From positions 3,596,001-3,660,000 of the forward strand of contig NZ_OY762229.1 of NCBI RefSeq assembly GCF_963665355.1: DNA of 64,000 bases. The letters are read 5' to 3'. This stretch comes from an uncultured Desulfobacter sp. GTDB taxonomy: Bacteria > Desulfobacterota > Desulfobacteria > Desulfobacterales > Desulfobacteraceae. Shown one piece after another: positions 34,182 through 43,552 of this stretch (positions are counted from its first letter, which is position 1; each line of letters begins with the position of its first letter). The position numbers and the translations under genes were made by a program. The notes beneath the pieces are model-generated. The model was not told where the DNA came from. It was given only the letters and a program-made list of their open reading frames with translations, and did no database searches.

Positions 34182-35365
34182 TTCTTTATCTTGATATGAT
34201 GGCCGGCATTGCCGGGGATATGTTTTTAGGGGCACTGGTGGATCTCGGCGTGCCTGTGGAATGGCTCAAAGGAAAACTGTCAGGTATCCTGCACGGATTT
34301 GACCTGCGGACTGAAATTGTATTCCGGCACCACCTGCGGGCTGTCAATCTTTTTGTTGATGTCACCGATGATGTCACCCATCGCCATTATACCCACATCC
34401 GGCACATGATCGAATCTGCGGATCTGCCTGAAAAGGTCCGGGACAATGCCCTGGAAGCCTTCAGGCACATCGCCCAGGCCGAAGCCCATATCCATGGAAA
34501 AGACATTGAAACCGTTCATTTCCATGAGATTGGCGGCGTGGACAGCCTGGTGGATATCATTGGCAGCTTTCTGGCCCTGGATTACCTGGGGGTGGACCAG
34601 GTGGCGGCAACGCCGATACCCCTGGGGTCGGGAACCATTAAATGCGCCCACGGCACTATCCCTGTGCCGGTTCCGGCCACCGTGGCCATACTGAAGGGCC
34701 TTGAAGTAACGGGGTCTGATGCCAAAACCGAAATTGTTACGCCCACGGGTGCCTCCCTTGTGGCAACGCTGAAGCCCCGGTTCGGGGGCATGCCGGACAT
34801 GCAGATTGAAAAGGTGGGGTACGGGGCCGGCAAACGGGACACCGGCGCCTCGGCCCCCAATCTTCTGCGTCTGGTTCTGGGCTCTCCTGCTGCAGCAAAA
34901 GATTGCGGGGACAACATCCTGTCGGACCAGGTTGCTGTACTCTATACCAATGTGGATGACATGAGTCCGGAAAGTCTTGGCTTTGCCATGGACCGTCTCA
35001 TGGACAAAGGTGCTTTGGATGTCAGCTTTACACCTGCATTCATGAAAAAGAACAGACCCGCCACCCGCATTGAGGTCATTTGCCGCAAGGAGCAGCTTAA
35101 AGACCTTGCGAATGTCCTGCTGGCCGAGACCACAAGCATCGGGGTGCGATACCACCTGTGCGACCGGATGATTCTAAAGCGCGAACCTGTGGCGGTCGAG
35201 ACGCGTCTTGGCCGGGTGACCGCTAAAAAGATCACATCCCCCAACGGTGAGATTCGGATCAGGCCGGAATACGATGAGTGCAAACGCATTGCCCGGGAAC
35301 AAAATTTGCCCTTTTATCAGGTATATGAGCAGATTCTGGCCGAATCAAATCCCCTTGACAGGTAA
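34178..35365 (+). CDS. larC: Nickel pincer cofactor biosynthesis protein LarC
   Basis: A 395-residue protein of the LarC/DUF111 family, opening with ILYLDMMAGIAGDMFLGALVDLG and carrying HFHEIGGVDSLVDIIG. LarC is the CTP-dependent cyclometallase that inserts nickel into the pincer cofactor of lactate racemase and related enzymes. In the best-known larC a programmed frameshift separates two parts; here a single frame covers the entire protein. No larA, larB or larE is nearby, so the enzyme served must be elsewhere in the genome. Confidence 0.9.
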   Translation: MILYLDMMAGIAGDMFLGALVDLGVPVEWLKGKLSGILHGFDLRTEIVFRHHLRAVNLFVDVTDDVTHRHYTHIRHMIESADLPEKVRDNALEAFRHIAQAEAHIHGKDIETVHFHEIGGVDSLVDIIGSFLALDYLGVDQVAATPIPLGSGTIKCAHGTIPVPVPATVAILKGLEVTGSDAKTEIVTPTGASLVATLKPRFGGMPDMQIEKVGYGAGKRDTGASAPNLLRLVLGSPAAAKDCGDNILSDQVAVLYTNVDDMSPESLGFAMDRLMDKGALDVSFTPAFMKKNRPATRIEVICRKEQLKDLANVLLAETTSIGVRYHLCDRMILKREPVAVETRLGRVTAKKITSPNGEIRIRPEYDECKRIAREQNLPFYQVYEQILAESNPLDR

Positions 35366-35402
35366 ACAGGCCGGTTATAAAAGAGCTGAAAGAAACCATT
35401 TG

Positions 35403-35867
35403 ATGAGGGAAAAAATTATACTTTTCATTGCCACAGGCTTTGGCCTGGGACGGGTACCTTTTGCCCCCGGGACATTTGGCACCCTTGCGGGGCTGCCGTT
35501 GATCGGCACCATGGCCTGGCTTGCAACGGCGAGTATCCCTGGTGCTGTCGGGCTGTTTCTTGTGGGCGTGGTGCTCTTTTCCATCTGGATTTCCCAGGAG
35601 GCTGAAATCCTGATTGGCGGCAAAGACCCGGGAAGTGTGGTGATAGATGAGATGGCAGGGTATTGCGTGACCATGACCCTGGTGCCTGTGACCATGTTTA
35701 CTTTGGCCGCAGGCTTTATTGTCTTCAGATGTTTTGATATATTAAAGCCTTTTCCGATCCGCTGGTTTGAAGAAAACTTTTCCGGCGGTGCAGGTATTGT
35801 GCTGGATGATTTAACGGCAGGGGTGCTGGCTGCTTTCCTGCTCAAAGCTATCTACCTTATGGTGTGA
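35403..35867 (+). CDS. pgpA: Phosphatidylglycerophosphatase A
   Basis: Inner-membrane phosphatase of 154 residues that makes phosphatidylglycerol from its phosphate. The signature GLGRVPFAPGTFGTLAG, the acidic cluster VVIDEMAGY and FRCFDILKPFPI fit PgpA. I chose the ATG at 35403; a longer frame from 35247 would overlap larC out of frame. It sits between larC and recA with short gaps. Confidence 0.9.
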   Translation: MREKIILFIATGFGLGRVPFAPGTFGTLAGLPLIGTMAWLATASIPGAVGLFLVGVVLFSIWISQEAEILIGGKDPGSVVIDEMAGYCVTMTLVPVTMFTLAAGFIVFRCFDILKPFPIRWFEENFSGGAGIVLDDLTAGVLAAFLLKAIYLMV

Positions 35868-35884
35868 CTTAGGAGGAAGACGCG

Positions 35885-36937
35885 ATGGAGAAAAACAAGG
35901 AAAAGGAAAAAGCTGTCCAGACCGCCATGAATCAGATCGAGCGCCAGTTTGGTAAAGGCTCGATCATGAAGCTGGGCGGCCGGGAGATTGAAGCCGTACC
36001 CGTGATCCGGTCCGGTTCCCTTGCCCTGGACAAGGCCCTGGGCGTGGGCGGATACCCCCGGGGGCGTGTCATTGAGATTTACGGTCCGGAATCTTCGGGC
36101 AAAACAACACTTGCACTTCATGCCGTGGCCCAGGCCCAGAAAAAAGGCGGAATTGCGGCATTCATTGATGCCGAGCACGCCCTGGACGTGGCCTATGCCA
36201 GGCGGTTGGGCGTTGATTGTGACGAGCTTCTGGTTTCCCAGCCCGACACCGGAGAACAGGCCCTTGAAATTGCCGACATGCTGGTGCGCAGCGGCGGCAT
36301 TGACATCATGATCGTGGACTCGGTGGCCGCACTGGTGCCAAGATCTGAAATCGAAGGCGAGATGGGGGATTCCCATATGGGACTGCAGGCCAGACTCATG
36401 TCCCAGGCCCTTCGTAAATTGACCGGAACAATAGGGAAAACCGCCACCACCCTGATTTTTATCAACCAGATCCGTATGAAAATAGGCGTGGTCTACGGCA
36501 ACCCGGAAACCACCACCGGCGGCAATGCTTTGAAATTTTATGCCTCCATGCGCCTTGAAATCAGAAAGTCTGCATCCATTAAAAACGGCGAAGATGTCAT
36601 CGGGTCCAGAACCAAGGTCAAGGTGGTAAAAAATAAACTGGCCCCCCCGTTTAAAAGCGTTGAATTCGACCTGATGTACGGGGACGGCATTTCCAGGACC
36701 GGCGACCTTCTGGATATGGGGGTTGAGCTGGAAATTGTGAACAAGAGCGGGTCCTGGTACTCGTTTGACGGAGAGCGCATCGGCCAGGGCCGGGAAAATG
36801 TAAAGGCCTTTTTAGTTGATAATCCCGATATCTTTGATGCCATTGAACTTAAGGTGAGAACCGAACTTGGAATCGCCGGGCCGGATGCCCCTAAAGCTGC
36901 AGCCGTCACCGGAAAGGACAGTCTGCCGGAAACCTAA
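35885..36937 (+). CDS. recA: Recombinase RecA
   Basis: The 350-residue strand-exchange and SOS-coprotease ATPase. Walker A is GPESSGKTT (near residue 68), with MIVDSVAAL as Walker B; loop L1 [14 protein letters not shown] and loop L2 [20 protein letters not shown] follow. AGGAGGAAG precedes the ATG. It is only 17 bases after pgpA, so it may be transcribed with it, and no LexA-type palindrome was seen in the gap. recX, usually between recA and alaS, is missing. Confidence 0.97.
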   Translation: MEKNKEKEKAVQTAMNQIERQFGKGSIMKLGGREIEAVPVIRSGSLALDKALGVGGYPRGRVIEIYGPESSGKTTLALHAVAQAQKKGGIAAFIDAEHALDVAYARRLGVDCDELLVSQPDTGEQALEIADMLVRSGGIDIMIVDSVAALVPRSEIEGEMGDSHMGLQARLMSQALRKLTGTIGKTATTLIFINQIRMKIGVVYGNPETTTGGNALKFYASMRLEIRKSASIKNGEDVIGSRTKVKVVKNKLAPPFKSVEFDLMYGDGISRTGDLLDMGVELEIVNKSGSWYSFDGERIGQGRENVKAFLVDNPDIFDAIELKVRTELGIAGPDAPKAAAVTGKDSLPET

Positions 36938-36967
36938 CCGGTAAGTTGAGCAGGAGCCAATATTATT

Positions 36968-39592
36968 ATGACAGGTAATGAAGCCAGGAAACTTTTCCTC
37001 GAATATTTTAAAAAACATAACCATCGCCATGTGCGCTCGTCATCCCTGGTCCCCCAGGATGATCCCACCCTGCTGTTTGTCAACGCCGGTATGGTGCAGT
37101 TCAAGCGTGTTTTTACAGGTGATGAAAAACGCGATTATTCAACTGCCGCTACTGCCCAGAAATGTGTACGGGCCGGGGGCAAGCACAACGACCTTGAGAA
37201 TGTGGGATATACGGCACGCCACCACACCTTTTTTGAGATGCTGGGCAATTTTTCTTTTGGCGAATATTTCAAGGAAAAGGCCATTGCCTTTGCCTGGGAC
37301 CTGCTCACCAACGGGTACGGGTTTGATGCCGATAAACTCCATGTGTCCATATATAAAGATGATGACGAAGCCTTTGAGATCTGGAACAAGCAGGTGGGGG
37401 TGCCCGCCGAAAAGATCTCCCGGTTGGGTGAAGAGGATAATTTCTGGGCCATGGGTGACACAGGGCCCTGCGGTCCCTGTTCCGAGATCCACATTGACCG
37501 CGGAAAAGCCTTTGGGTGTGATGATCCCAACTGTGCCGTGGGCTGTGACTGCGACCGGTGGCTGGAGTTGTGGAATCTGGTCTTCATGCAGTTTGAAAGA
37601 AGTGAAGACGGAACCCTGAAGCCGTTGCCCAAACCCAGTATTGACACGGGTATGGGCCTTGAGCGCATCATTTCAGTCCTTCAGAACGTGCCCACCAACT
37701 TTGATACCGACCTTTTTGTTCCCATCATGGAGCGGGTAGGGGAGCTGGCCGGTAAAAAACGCGGGGAATCAAAGCAAGTGGAAGTGGCCATGAAGGTCAT
37801 TGCCGATCACTCAAGGGCGTCTGCCTTTTTGATCTGTGACGGGGTGCTGCCCTCCAACGAGGGGCGCGGTTATGTGCTCCGCCGGATCATGCGCCGGGCC
37901 ATCCGGTACGGCCGCAGCATCGGGCTGACAGAGCCCTTTTTGCACAAAACCGTTCAGATCGTGTTTACCATTATGGATGAAGCCTATCCGGAACTCAAAG
38001 AGTCTGCCGCCTTTATCCTCAACGTGGTAAAAAATGAAGAGGAAAAATTCCTTGAAACCCTTGAAACCGGTATGAAACTTTTGGAAGCAACCATTGAGGA
38101 GCTTCAAGGGAAAAAGGAACAAATCATCCCGGGAGAGGTGATCTTCAAGCTTTACGACACCTTTGGATTTCCAGTGGATATTATCCAGGATCATGTCAAA
38201 GAGATGTCACTTGACCTTGATCTGGCCGGGTTCGACGCCGCCATGGCTGAACAGAAAGCAAGATCCAAATCCAAGAAAAAGTTTGCAGGTGTGGGTGAAG
38301 CTTATAAACCGTTGACTTCTGCAGGCGTAAAAACCGTATTCAAAGGCTATGATGCCATTGAAATGCAAAGTGATCTGCTCATGGTGGTTAAGGATGATGC
38401 TGAGGTTGAAACGGCCGGTGCAGGGGACGAAGTTGAACTGGTAACCCCGGAAACCGTATTTTATGCCGAATCCGGAGGCCAGGCCGGAGACATGGGTCTG
38501 TTTGAAAATGGTTCCTGCACAATTGAGATCACAGAGACGGTCAAGGATCCTTCCGGTCTTTTCATCCACAAGGGTACGGTTATCAAAGGATCCTGCAAAA
38601 AAGGCGATTCATTTACCCTCAGGGTGGATGCAGGGTTGCGCCGGGCCACGGCTGCCAACCATTCTGCCACCCATATTCTGCATTCAGCCCTGCGCAAGGT
38701 TTTGGGCGACCATGTCAAGCAGTCCGGCTCTCTGGTAACACCGGACAGGCTGAGGTTCGACTTTACCCATTTCAGCGCAGTGACTCCCGAAGAGCTTGAG
38801 GCCATTGAAACCCAAGTCAACACCCATATCATTGAAAACCATGCGGTCACCACAAAGCAGATGGGCATGGAGGAAGCGGTCCGCTCCGGTGCCACGGCCC
38901 TGTTTGAAGAAAAATACGGGGATGTGGTCCGGGTGGTTACCCAGGGAGATTTCTCCCAGGAGTTGTGCGGCGGCACACATACCCGTGCCACCGGAGACAT
39001 CGGGTTGTTCCGCATTCTGTCCGAGACAGGGATTGCCTCAGGGGTGCGTCGTATTGAAGCGGTGACGGGGCTTGCTGCCCTTGCAGCCGTCCATGCTGAC
39101 CAGTCTGCCCTGGGAAAGGTGGCAGGGGTTCTGAAAAGTTCCAAGGACGATGTGGTGGACCGGCTTGAAAATTTTGTGGCCGAGAAAAAGGCTGTGGAGA
39201 AGGAGCTGGCGGCTCTTAAGGCTAAAATCGCGTCCAAATCCGTTGAGGATATTGATGACAATATCAGGGAAATCAACGGGGTCAAGGTGCTGGCCAAACG
39301 GGTGGAAATTGAAAATCCATCCCAGCTGCGGGACCTGGCAGACAAATTCAAGAATAAACTGGGGTCGGGTGTGCTTCTTTTGGGTGCCGAGTCCAACGGC
39401 AAGGCATTGCTTATATCCATGGTTACCGACGATCTGACCAAGACCTTTAAGGCCGGCAATATTGTTAAAATTGCTGCCGGTATTGTGGGCGGCGGGGGCG
39501 GCGGACGTCCGGACATGGCCCAGGCCGGCGGTACCAAGCCTGAGTTTCTGGACAAGGCCCTGGAATCTGTTTTTGCGACTGTGTCCCAATAA
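36968..39592 (+). CDS. alaS: Alanyl-tRNA synthetase
   Basis: An 874-residue class II aminoacyl-tRNA synthetase, normal length. The aminoacylation domain holds RHHTFFEMLGNFSFGEYFKE; the editing domain has the HSATHILH zinc/His motif and CGGTHTRATGDIG; the C-Ala end contains GGGGGGRPDMAQAGG. GCAGGAG lies upstream. It follows recA by 30 bases. Confidence 0.97.
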   Translation: MTGNEARKLFLEYFKKHNHRHVRSSSLVPQDDPTLLFVNAGMVQFKRVFTGDEKRDYSTAATAQKCVRAGGKHNDLENVGYTARHHTFFEMLGNFSFGEYFKEKAIAFAWDLLTNGYGFDADKLHVSIYKDDDEAFEIWNKQVGVPAEKISRLGEEDNFWAMGDTGPCGPCSEIHIDRGKAFGCDDPNCAVGCDCDRWLELWNLVFMQFERSEDGTLKPLPKPSIDTGMGLERIISVLQNVPTNFDTDLFVPIMERVGELAGKKRGESKQVEVAMKVIADHSRASAFLICDGVLPSNEGRGYVLRRIMRRAIRYGRSIGLTEPFLHKTVQIVFTIMDEAYPELKESAAFILNVVKNEEEKFLETLETGMKLLEATIEELQGKKEQIIPGEVIFKLYDTFGFPVDIIQDHVKEMSLDLDLAGFDAAMAEQKARSKSKKKFAGVGEAYKPLTSAGVKTVFKGYDAIEMQSDLLMVVKDDAEVETAGAGDEVELVTPETVFYAESGGQAGDMGLFENGSCTIEITETVKDPSGLFIHKGTVIKGSCKKGDSFTLRVDAGLRRATAANHSATHILHSALRKVLGDHVKQSGSLVTPDRLRFDFTHFSAVTPEELEAIETQVNTHIIENHAVTTKQMGMEEAVRSGATALFEEKYGDVVRVVTQGDFSQELCGGTHTRATGDIGLFRILSETGIASGVRRIEAVTGLAALAAVHADQSALGKVAGVLKSSKDDVVDRLENFVAEKKAVEKELAALKAKIASKSVEDIDDNIREINGVKVLAKRVEIENPSQLRDLADKFKNKLGSGVLLLGAESNGKALLISMVTDDLTKTFKAGNIVKIAAGIVGGGGGGRPDMAQAGGTKPEFLDKALESVFATVSQ

Positions 39593-39712
39593 GCTGCCAA
39601 TGCGTTAGATAACACCCGGGGAGCAGAACGGTGATCGTCTGTTTTCCGGGTCATATCATTTCTTTTTGCCAAACGGTACCATGGTTTCAATGGGGAAGGG
39701 CGATTCTATCCT

Positions 39713-40741
39713 GTGACAGCGTATTTTATCAGACGGCTGCTTTTAGTACTCCCCACCTTCATCGGCATCACCATCATGGTGTTTACCATCACCCGCTTTG
39801 TGCCCGGCGGCCCCATTGAGCGTATCATCGCCGAAACCAGGGCCATGCAGATGGGCGAACAGGGGGGGGGAGGCAGGATCCAGGCGGGACAGGGCCAGCC
39901 TTTGTCCGATGATCAGATCAAAAAACTTGAAGCTTATTACGGATTTGACAAGCCTGTGCTCCAAAGCTATGGGCTTTGGCTTTTCAAGGTTCTTAAAGGC
40001 GATCTGGGCCGGTCCACCCGGTACCAGGACCCTGTGTGGGGTATGATTAAAGAGCGTATCCCCATATCCCTGTATTTCGGAGTGTTGAGTCTTCTGCTCA
40101 TCTATGGTGTCTGCATCCCCCTGGGCGTGGCCAAGGCTGTGCGCCACAACAGCGGGTTTGACAACATAACATCGGCCATTATTTTTACGGGCTATGCCAT
40201 TCCGGGCTGGGTTGCCGGGGTTATCATGCTGGTTCTTTTTGCCTCCCACATGGATCTGGCTCCTTTGGGCGGTCTTGCCTCGGACTATTTCACCGATATG
40301 ACCCTTGGGCAAAAATTAAGAGATGTGGCCTGGCACACAGTTCTGCCTCTTCTCTCCTATGTGATCGGTTCCTTTACAGTCATGACTCTTTTGATGAAAA
40401 ATACGCTCATGGACAACCTGTCCGCCGATTATGTGCGCACGGCCATGGCCAAGGGGTTGAGCTTTAAACAGGCCATCTTCCGTCACGCCCTGCGTAACAG
40501 TCTGATTCCCATTGCCACAAGTTTTGGAAATAACATTTCCATTCTTTTGATGGGGTCATTTCTCATTGAAAAGGTGTTTAACATCGACGGCATGGGGCTT
40601 TTAGGCTACGAGGCCATCCTGGACCGGGATTATCCGGTGGTGATGGGGATCCTGGTGATTTCATCCCTGCTTTTCATGGTGGGAAACATTTTGTCTGATG
40701 TATGTGTAGCCATCGTAGATCCCCGGGTAAGATTTAAATAG
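39713..40741 (+). CDS. YejB-like ABC transporter permease
   Basis: A 342-residue inner-membrane permease of the oligopeptide (Dpp/Opp) class. It opens YFIRRLLLVLPTFIGITIMVFTITRFVPGGP, a pattern typical of YejB, has six membrane segments and the EAA loop (YVRTAMAKGLSFKQAIFRHALRN). The GTG at 39713 is the only suitable start. It is paired with a YejE-like permease, but no binding protein (YejA) or ATPase (YejF) lies near. Confidence 0.85.
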   Translation: MTAYFIRRLLLVLPTFIGITIMVFTITRFVPGGPIERIIAETRAMQMGEQGGGGRIQAGQGQPLSDDQIKKLEAYYGFDKPVLQSYGLWLFKVLKGDLGRSTRYQDPVWGMIKERIPISLYFGVLSLLLIYGVCIPLGVAKAVRHNSGFDNITSAIIFTGYAIPGWVAGVIMLVLFASHMDLAPLGGLASDYFTDMTLGQKLRDVAWHTVLPLLSYVIGSFTVMTLLMKNTLMDNLSADYVRTAMAKGLSFKQAIFRHALRNSLIPIATSFGNNISILLMGSFLIEKVFNIDGMGLLGYEAILDRDYPVVMGILVISSLLFMVGNILSDVCVAIVDPRVRFK

Positions 40742-40767
40742 TGTAAAATTTAAATAAGGAGCGTTGC

Positions 40768-41814
40768 ATGGGATTAAATTCGGTCACCAGAGCACAGTTC
40801 AGACGCTTTTACAGCGTCAAAAGAGGTTTTGTGTCCCTTGTGATCATCCTGGTTTTGATGTTTGTCTCCTTTTTTGCCGAAGTGTTCATTAACTCCAGGG
40901 CCCTTGTGGTCTGCTACCAGGGAGAGTTTTATTTTCCCACTTACAAAAAGGATATCATTCCAGGAAAAACTCTGGGGCTGGATTATTCCTACGAAGCCAA
41001 TTACAGGGAATTGAAGCAGAAAATGGACAGAGAGGGGGGGCGGGGTTTTGTGATTATGCCTATAGTGCCCTATAATCCCTATGAGAATGATCTTCGCCTT
41101 GATGAATACCCGCCGTTTCCGCCTTCGTTTTCCCACCGGCATTTCCTGGGCACGGACAACGTCGGCCGCGATGTCCTGGCCCGCCTGGTGTATGGATTTC
41201 GCACAGCCATTCTTTTCTCTTTAGGTCTGCTGTTTCTCAACTATACCATAGGTATATCCTTGGGGTGTGCCATGGGGTATTTCGGCGGAAAATTTGACCT
41301 GTTTTTCCAGCGGGTCATTGAGATCTGGAGCAATATCCCGTTTTTATACGTGATTATCATCATTTCATCCATTGTCGTGCCAAGCTTCATGATTCTGATT
41401 CTGATCATGGCCTTTTTCGGATGGATTTCCATTACCTGGGTGATGCGCACCATGACCTACCGGGAAAAGGAGCGTGAATATATCCTTGCGGTCCGGTCCC
41501 TGGGGGCTTCACACATGCGAATCATTTTTAGGCACATTATTCCCAACACCATATCCGTGATCGTTACCTATGCACCCTTTGCCATTTCAGGGGGAATTGT
41601 GGCCTTAACCTCCCTGGACTACCTGGGGTTCGGCCTGCCTGCACCCACCCCCTCCTGGGGAGAGCTCTTATCCCAGGGCTGGCAGAACATGGAGGCCTGG
41701 TGGATTTCCGGTGCTGTGGTGTCTGCCCTTGTCATAACCCTGATGACTGTCACCTTTATTGGTGAAGGCATCAGAGAGGCCTTTGATCCCCGGCGCCATA
41801 CAGTGTATGAATAG
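40768..41814 (+). CDS. YejE-like ABC transporter permease
   Basis: A 348-residue partner permease. After TM1 it has the long periplasmic loop seen in YejE (VCYQGEFYFPTYKKDIIPGKTLGLDYSYEANYRELKQ, then GTDNVGRDVLARLVYG). The EAA loop is AVRSLGASHMRIIFRHIIPN. ATAAGGAG precedes the ATG. With the YejB-like gene it would form a peptide-uptake channel that must borrow its ATPase and binding protein from another locus. Confidence 0.85.
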   Translation: MGLNSVTRAQFRRFYSVKRGFVSLVIILVLMFVSFFAEVFINSRALVVCYQGEFYFPTYKKDIIPGKTLGLDYSYEANYRELKQKMDREGGRGFVIMPIVPYNPYENDLRLDEYPPFPPSFSHRHFLGTDNVGRDVLARLVYGFRTAILFSLGLLFLNYTIGISLGCAMGYFGGKFDLFFQRVIEIWSNIPFLYVIIIISSIVVPSFMILILIMAFFGWISITWVMRTMTYREKEREYILAVRSLGASHMRIIFRHIIPNTISVIVTYAPFAISGGIVALTSLDYLGFGLPAPTPSWGELLSQGWQNMEAWWISGAVVSALVITLMTVTFIGEGIREAFDPRRHTVYE

Positions 41815-41860
41815 TTTTGTATAGAATAGATAAGCAGATAACAGGAGCGTCGGATGTTCA

Positions 41861-41962
41861 ACCCGCCTTTAATTTAGTTGTCAGGGCGGGTCGAAAAATC
41901 ATGCTGCATCCGTCGTTGTATCGAAGAGTTGTTGGGAAGGGGTATCGGTCCGGTCCCTTCCC
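41861..41962. terminator. Two inverted repeats after the permease pair
   Basis: ACCCGCC (41861-41867) pairs with GGCGGGT (41885-41891), and GGGAAGGG (41934-41941) pairs with CCCTTCCC (41954-41961). They lie between converging genes. Neither is followed by a T-run on the plus strand. They probably end the permease and DUF2333 transcripts. Confidence 0.45.
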
Positions 41963-41974
41963 CAAAAAAATCCG

Positions 41975-43132
41975 TTACAGGTTGCCTGTCAGTGACCTGG
42001 ACAGCACGTCCAGATAAAAGCGGGCATGGCTGATGTGGGCTGCTATGTTGGCGCGATGGTTGGCTAATACGCCATCCGGACTGCCCTCCAGAACGATCCA
42101 GGGATCCATGTGCGAGGCATGGTGAAGGACTTCAATGGTGTGATGGAGTAAATCCATGCCCTGTTCCGATCCGATGGTGTCCTCAAAATCCAGGGCCACT
42201 GCCTCAAGCACTGTGCCCATGGCAATGGCAACGCCCTTGGCGTAGTAAAAGACATCATCAGCCTTAAAGGTACTCATCTCTCCCAGGTTTTTGACCAGAT
42301 TTTCATCGCAACTGCCCAGGATACTTTGATACAACTTGAGCAGTGGAACCAGGTTGTCAATCCGCCGGTAAAAACGGGCCTCCCTTTTTTCCAGCATTTT
42401 CTGATACTTCCGCCACCCGTCCAGCCCCTCCTGATATTTGCTTTCAGCCGACGGAAAGAAGAGTTCGGTGGGCTTGATCATAAATGAGTTCATGGCGAAT
42501 TCCAGGCTGGGAACATAGGCATCGGTGCTTCCGGTCCGTGACAGATTTTCGGCCAGGGCCACGGCTGTTCTGCGGGTCACTTCCAAAACACCCAATTGCA
42601 GATTTTTAATATTATCGGCAATTCTTATGATGTCATTGGGCCGCCATCCCAAGAACCTGTGGTTCAATTCATAATCAAGGGGCTGGATGCAGGCTTCCAC
42701 AAAAGCAACTCCCCGGGGGCCTGTGGGGCGCGGGGCGGCCTGGGTCTCTCCATGTCCGGCTGCCTGTGTTGTATTTCCATACTGAAGGGTTCCATGGGAG
42801 TCCTGGTTTTCTGCAGGGGACTGATGCGTGGTCAGGACTTCATGTGCGGTAGAATCCAGGGCGTCATCAAAGTTGTGATCTGTGTTCTCATCTGCTGCGG
42901 TGTGGGTGTAATGGGTCGCGTCCGTTTTCTGGGTAACTTGTGTACCATGGGACTGCACGTCCCCCTGGGCCGTATAATCCTGCCACCAATTCATTCCCCA
43001 CCATGTGGCATATCCTAAAACTATCAGGATCAGCACGGTGATGATAAACCACTTGGATAGGAGTATTTTTTTCAGAAAACTCTTTTTTTTTATCGCAGCT
43101 GCGCCGTCGGCAGCGTTCTTCGCCTCTTCCAT
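41975..43132 (-). CDS. DUF2333 family protein
   Basis: A 385-residue protein with one N-terminal membrane anchor (about residues 28-46), a 90-residue disordered spacer rich in His, Thr and Gln, and a conserved helical domain (FVEACIQPLDYELNHRFLGWRPNDIIRI...TGSTDAYVPSLEFAMNSFMIKP) matching DUF2333. The function is unknown. GGAGAGAGAT lies just upstream of the ATG. The large domain is likely periplasmic. Confidence 0.85.
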   Translation of the reverse strand: MEEAKNAADGAAAIKKKSFLKKILLSKWFIITVLILIVLGYATWWGMNWWQDYTAQGDVQSHGTQVTQKTDATHYTHTAADENTDHNFDDALDSTAHEVLTTHQSPAENQDSHGTLQYGNTTQAAGHGETQAAPRPTGPRGVAFVEACIQPLDYELNHRFLGWRPNDIIRIADNIKNLQLGVLEVTRRTAVALAENLSRTGSTDAYVPSLEFAMNSFMIKPTELFFPSAESKYQEGLDGWRKYQKMLEKREARFYRRIDNLVPLLKLYQSILGSCDENLVKNLGEMSTFKADDVFYYAKGVAIAMGTVLEAVALDFEDTIGSEQGMDLLHHTIEVLHHASHMDPWIVLEGSPDGVLANHRANIAAHISHARFYLDVLSRSLTGNL

Positions 43133-43552
43133 ATCTCTCTCCTTGCCAATAAAAAAAAATTATGGGTTAATCTCCTCTGAGCTTACGTATATCGCCAACC
43201 CGGAAGGTCACGTTCCGGATATCAAAATATTCCAGCATGGGGGGGGCAAATAGTTCTGCGACACCCCACCAGTAATCTGCTTTAAACGGTGGCGTTGACA
43301 AAGGATTAAGAGCCTCCTTTTTCTTTTTTTAGCAAGGTATAACAAAGAATAAAAAGATTATCAAGAGCTTGAAACATGGCCCCGGCCAGGCAAGGCTCCA
43401 AAGGGATTTTTTTAAGGCCGACCATAATCCCCCGGTGGATATAATCAGTTGAATTTTTGAGATGGGATTTTGATGAATTTTGAAATCATGGTCCGGTGCC
43501 TCCACTTAGGAACCGGACCTTTTTACTTTAAGGAAAAGGATCTCTTCAACGA
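43133..43552. other. Region between amt and DUF2333
   Basis: These 420 bases hold the possible 44-residue frame at 43167-43301 and otherwise non-coding sequence. The rest is the presumed promoter of the DUF2333 unit and the downstream end of amt. No clear intrinsic terminator follows amt. Confidence 0.4.
43167..43301 (-). CDS. Possible 44-residue peptide upstream of DUF2333
   Basis: A short minus-strand frame from a TTG with AAAGGAGG 11 bases upstream encodes STPPFKADYWWGVAELFAPP followed by a basic end (VTFRVGDIRKLRGD). The base usage looks coding and an in-frame stop lies just upstream of the ribosome-binding site. It ends 34 bases before the DUF2333 start and may be its operon partner. 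I do not recognise it. Confidence 0.4.
   Translation of the reverse strand: MSTPPFKADYWWGVAELFAPPMLEYFDIRNVTFRVGDIRKLRGD

Noticed and set aside
38461-39690. A 409-codon frame opposite alaS
   Set aside because: It is the complement of the AlaS coding sequence, with Ser/Pro/Arg-rich content typical of shadows.
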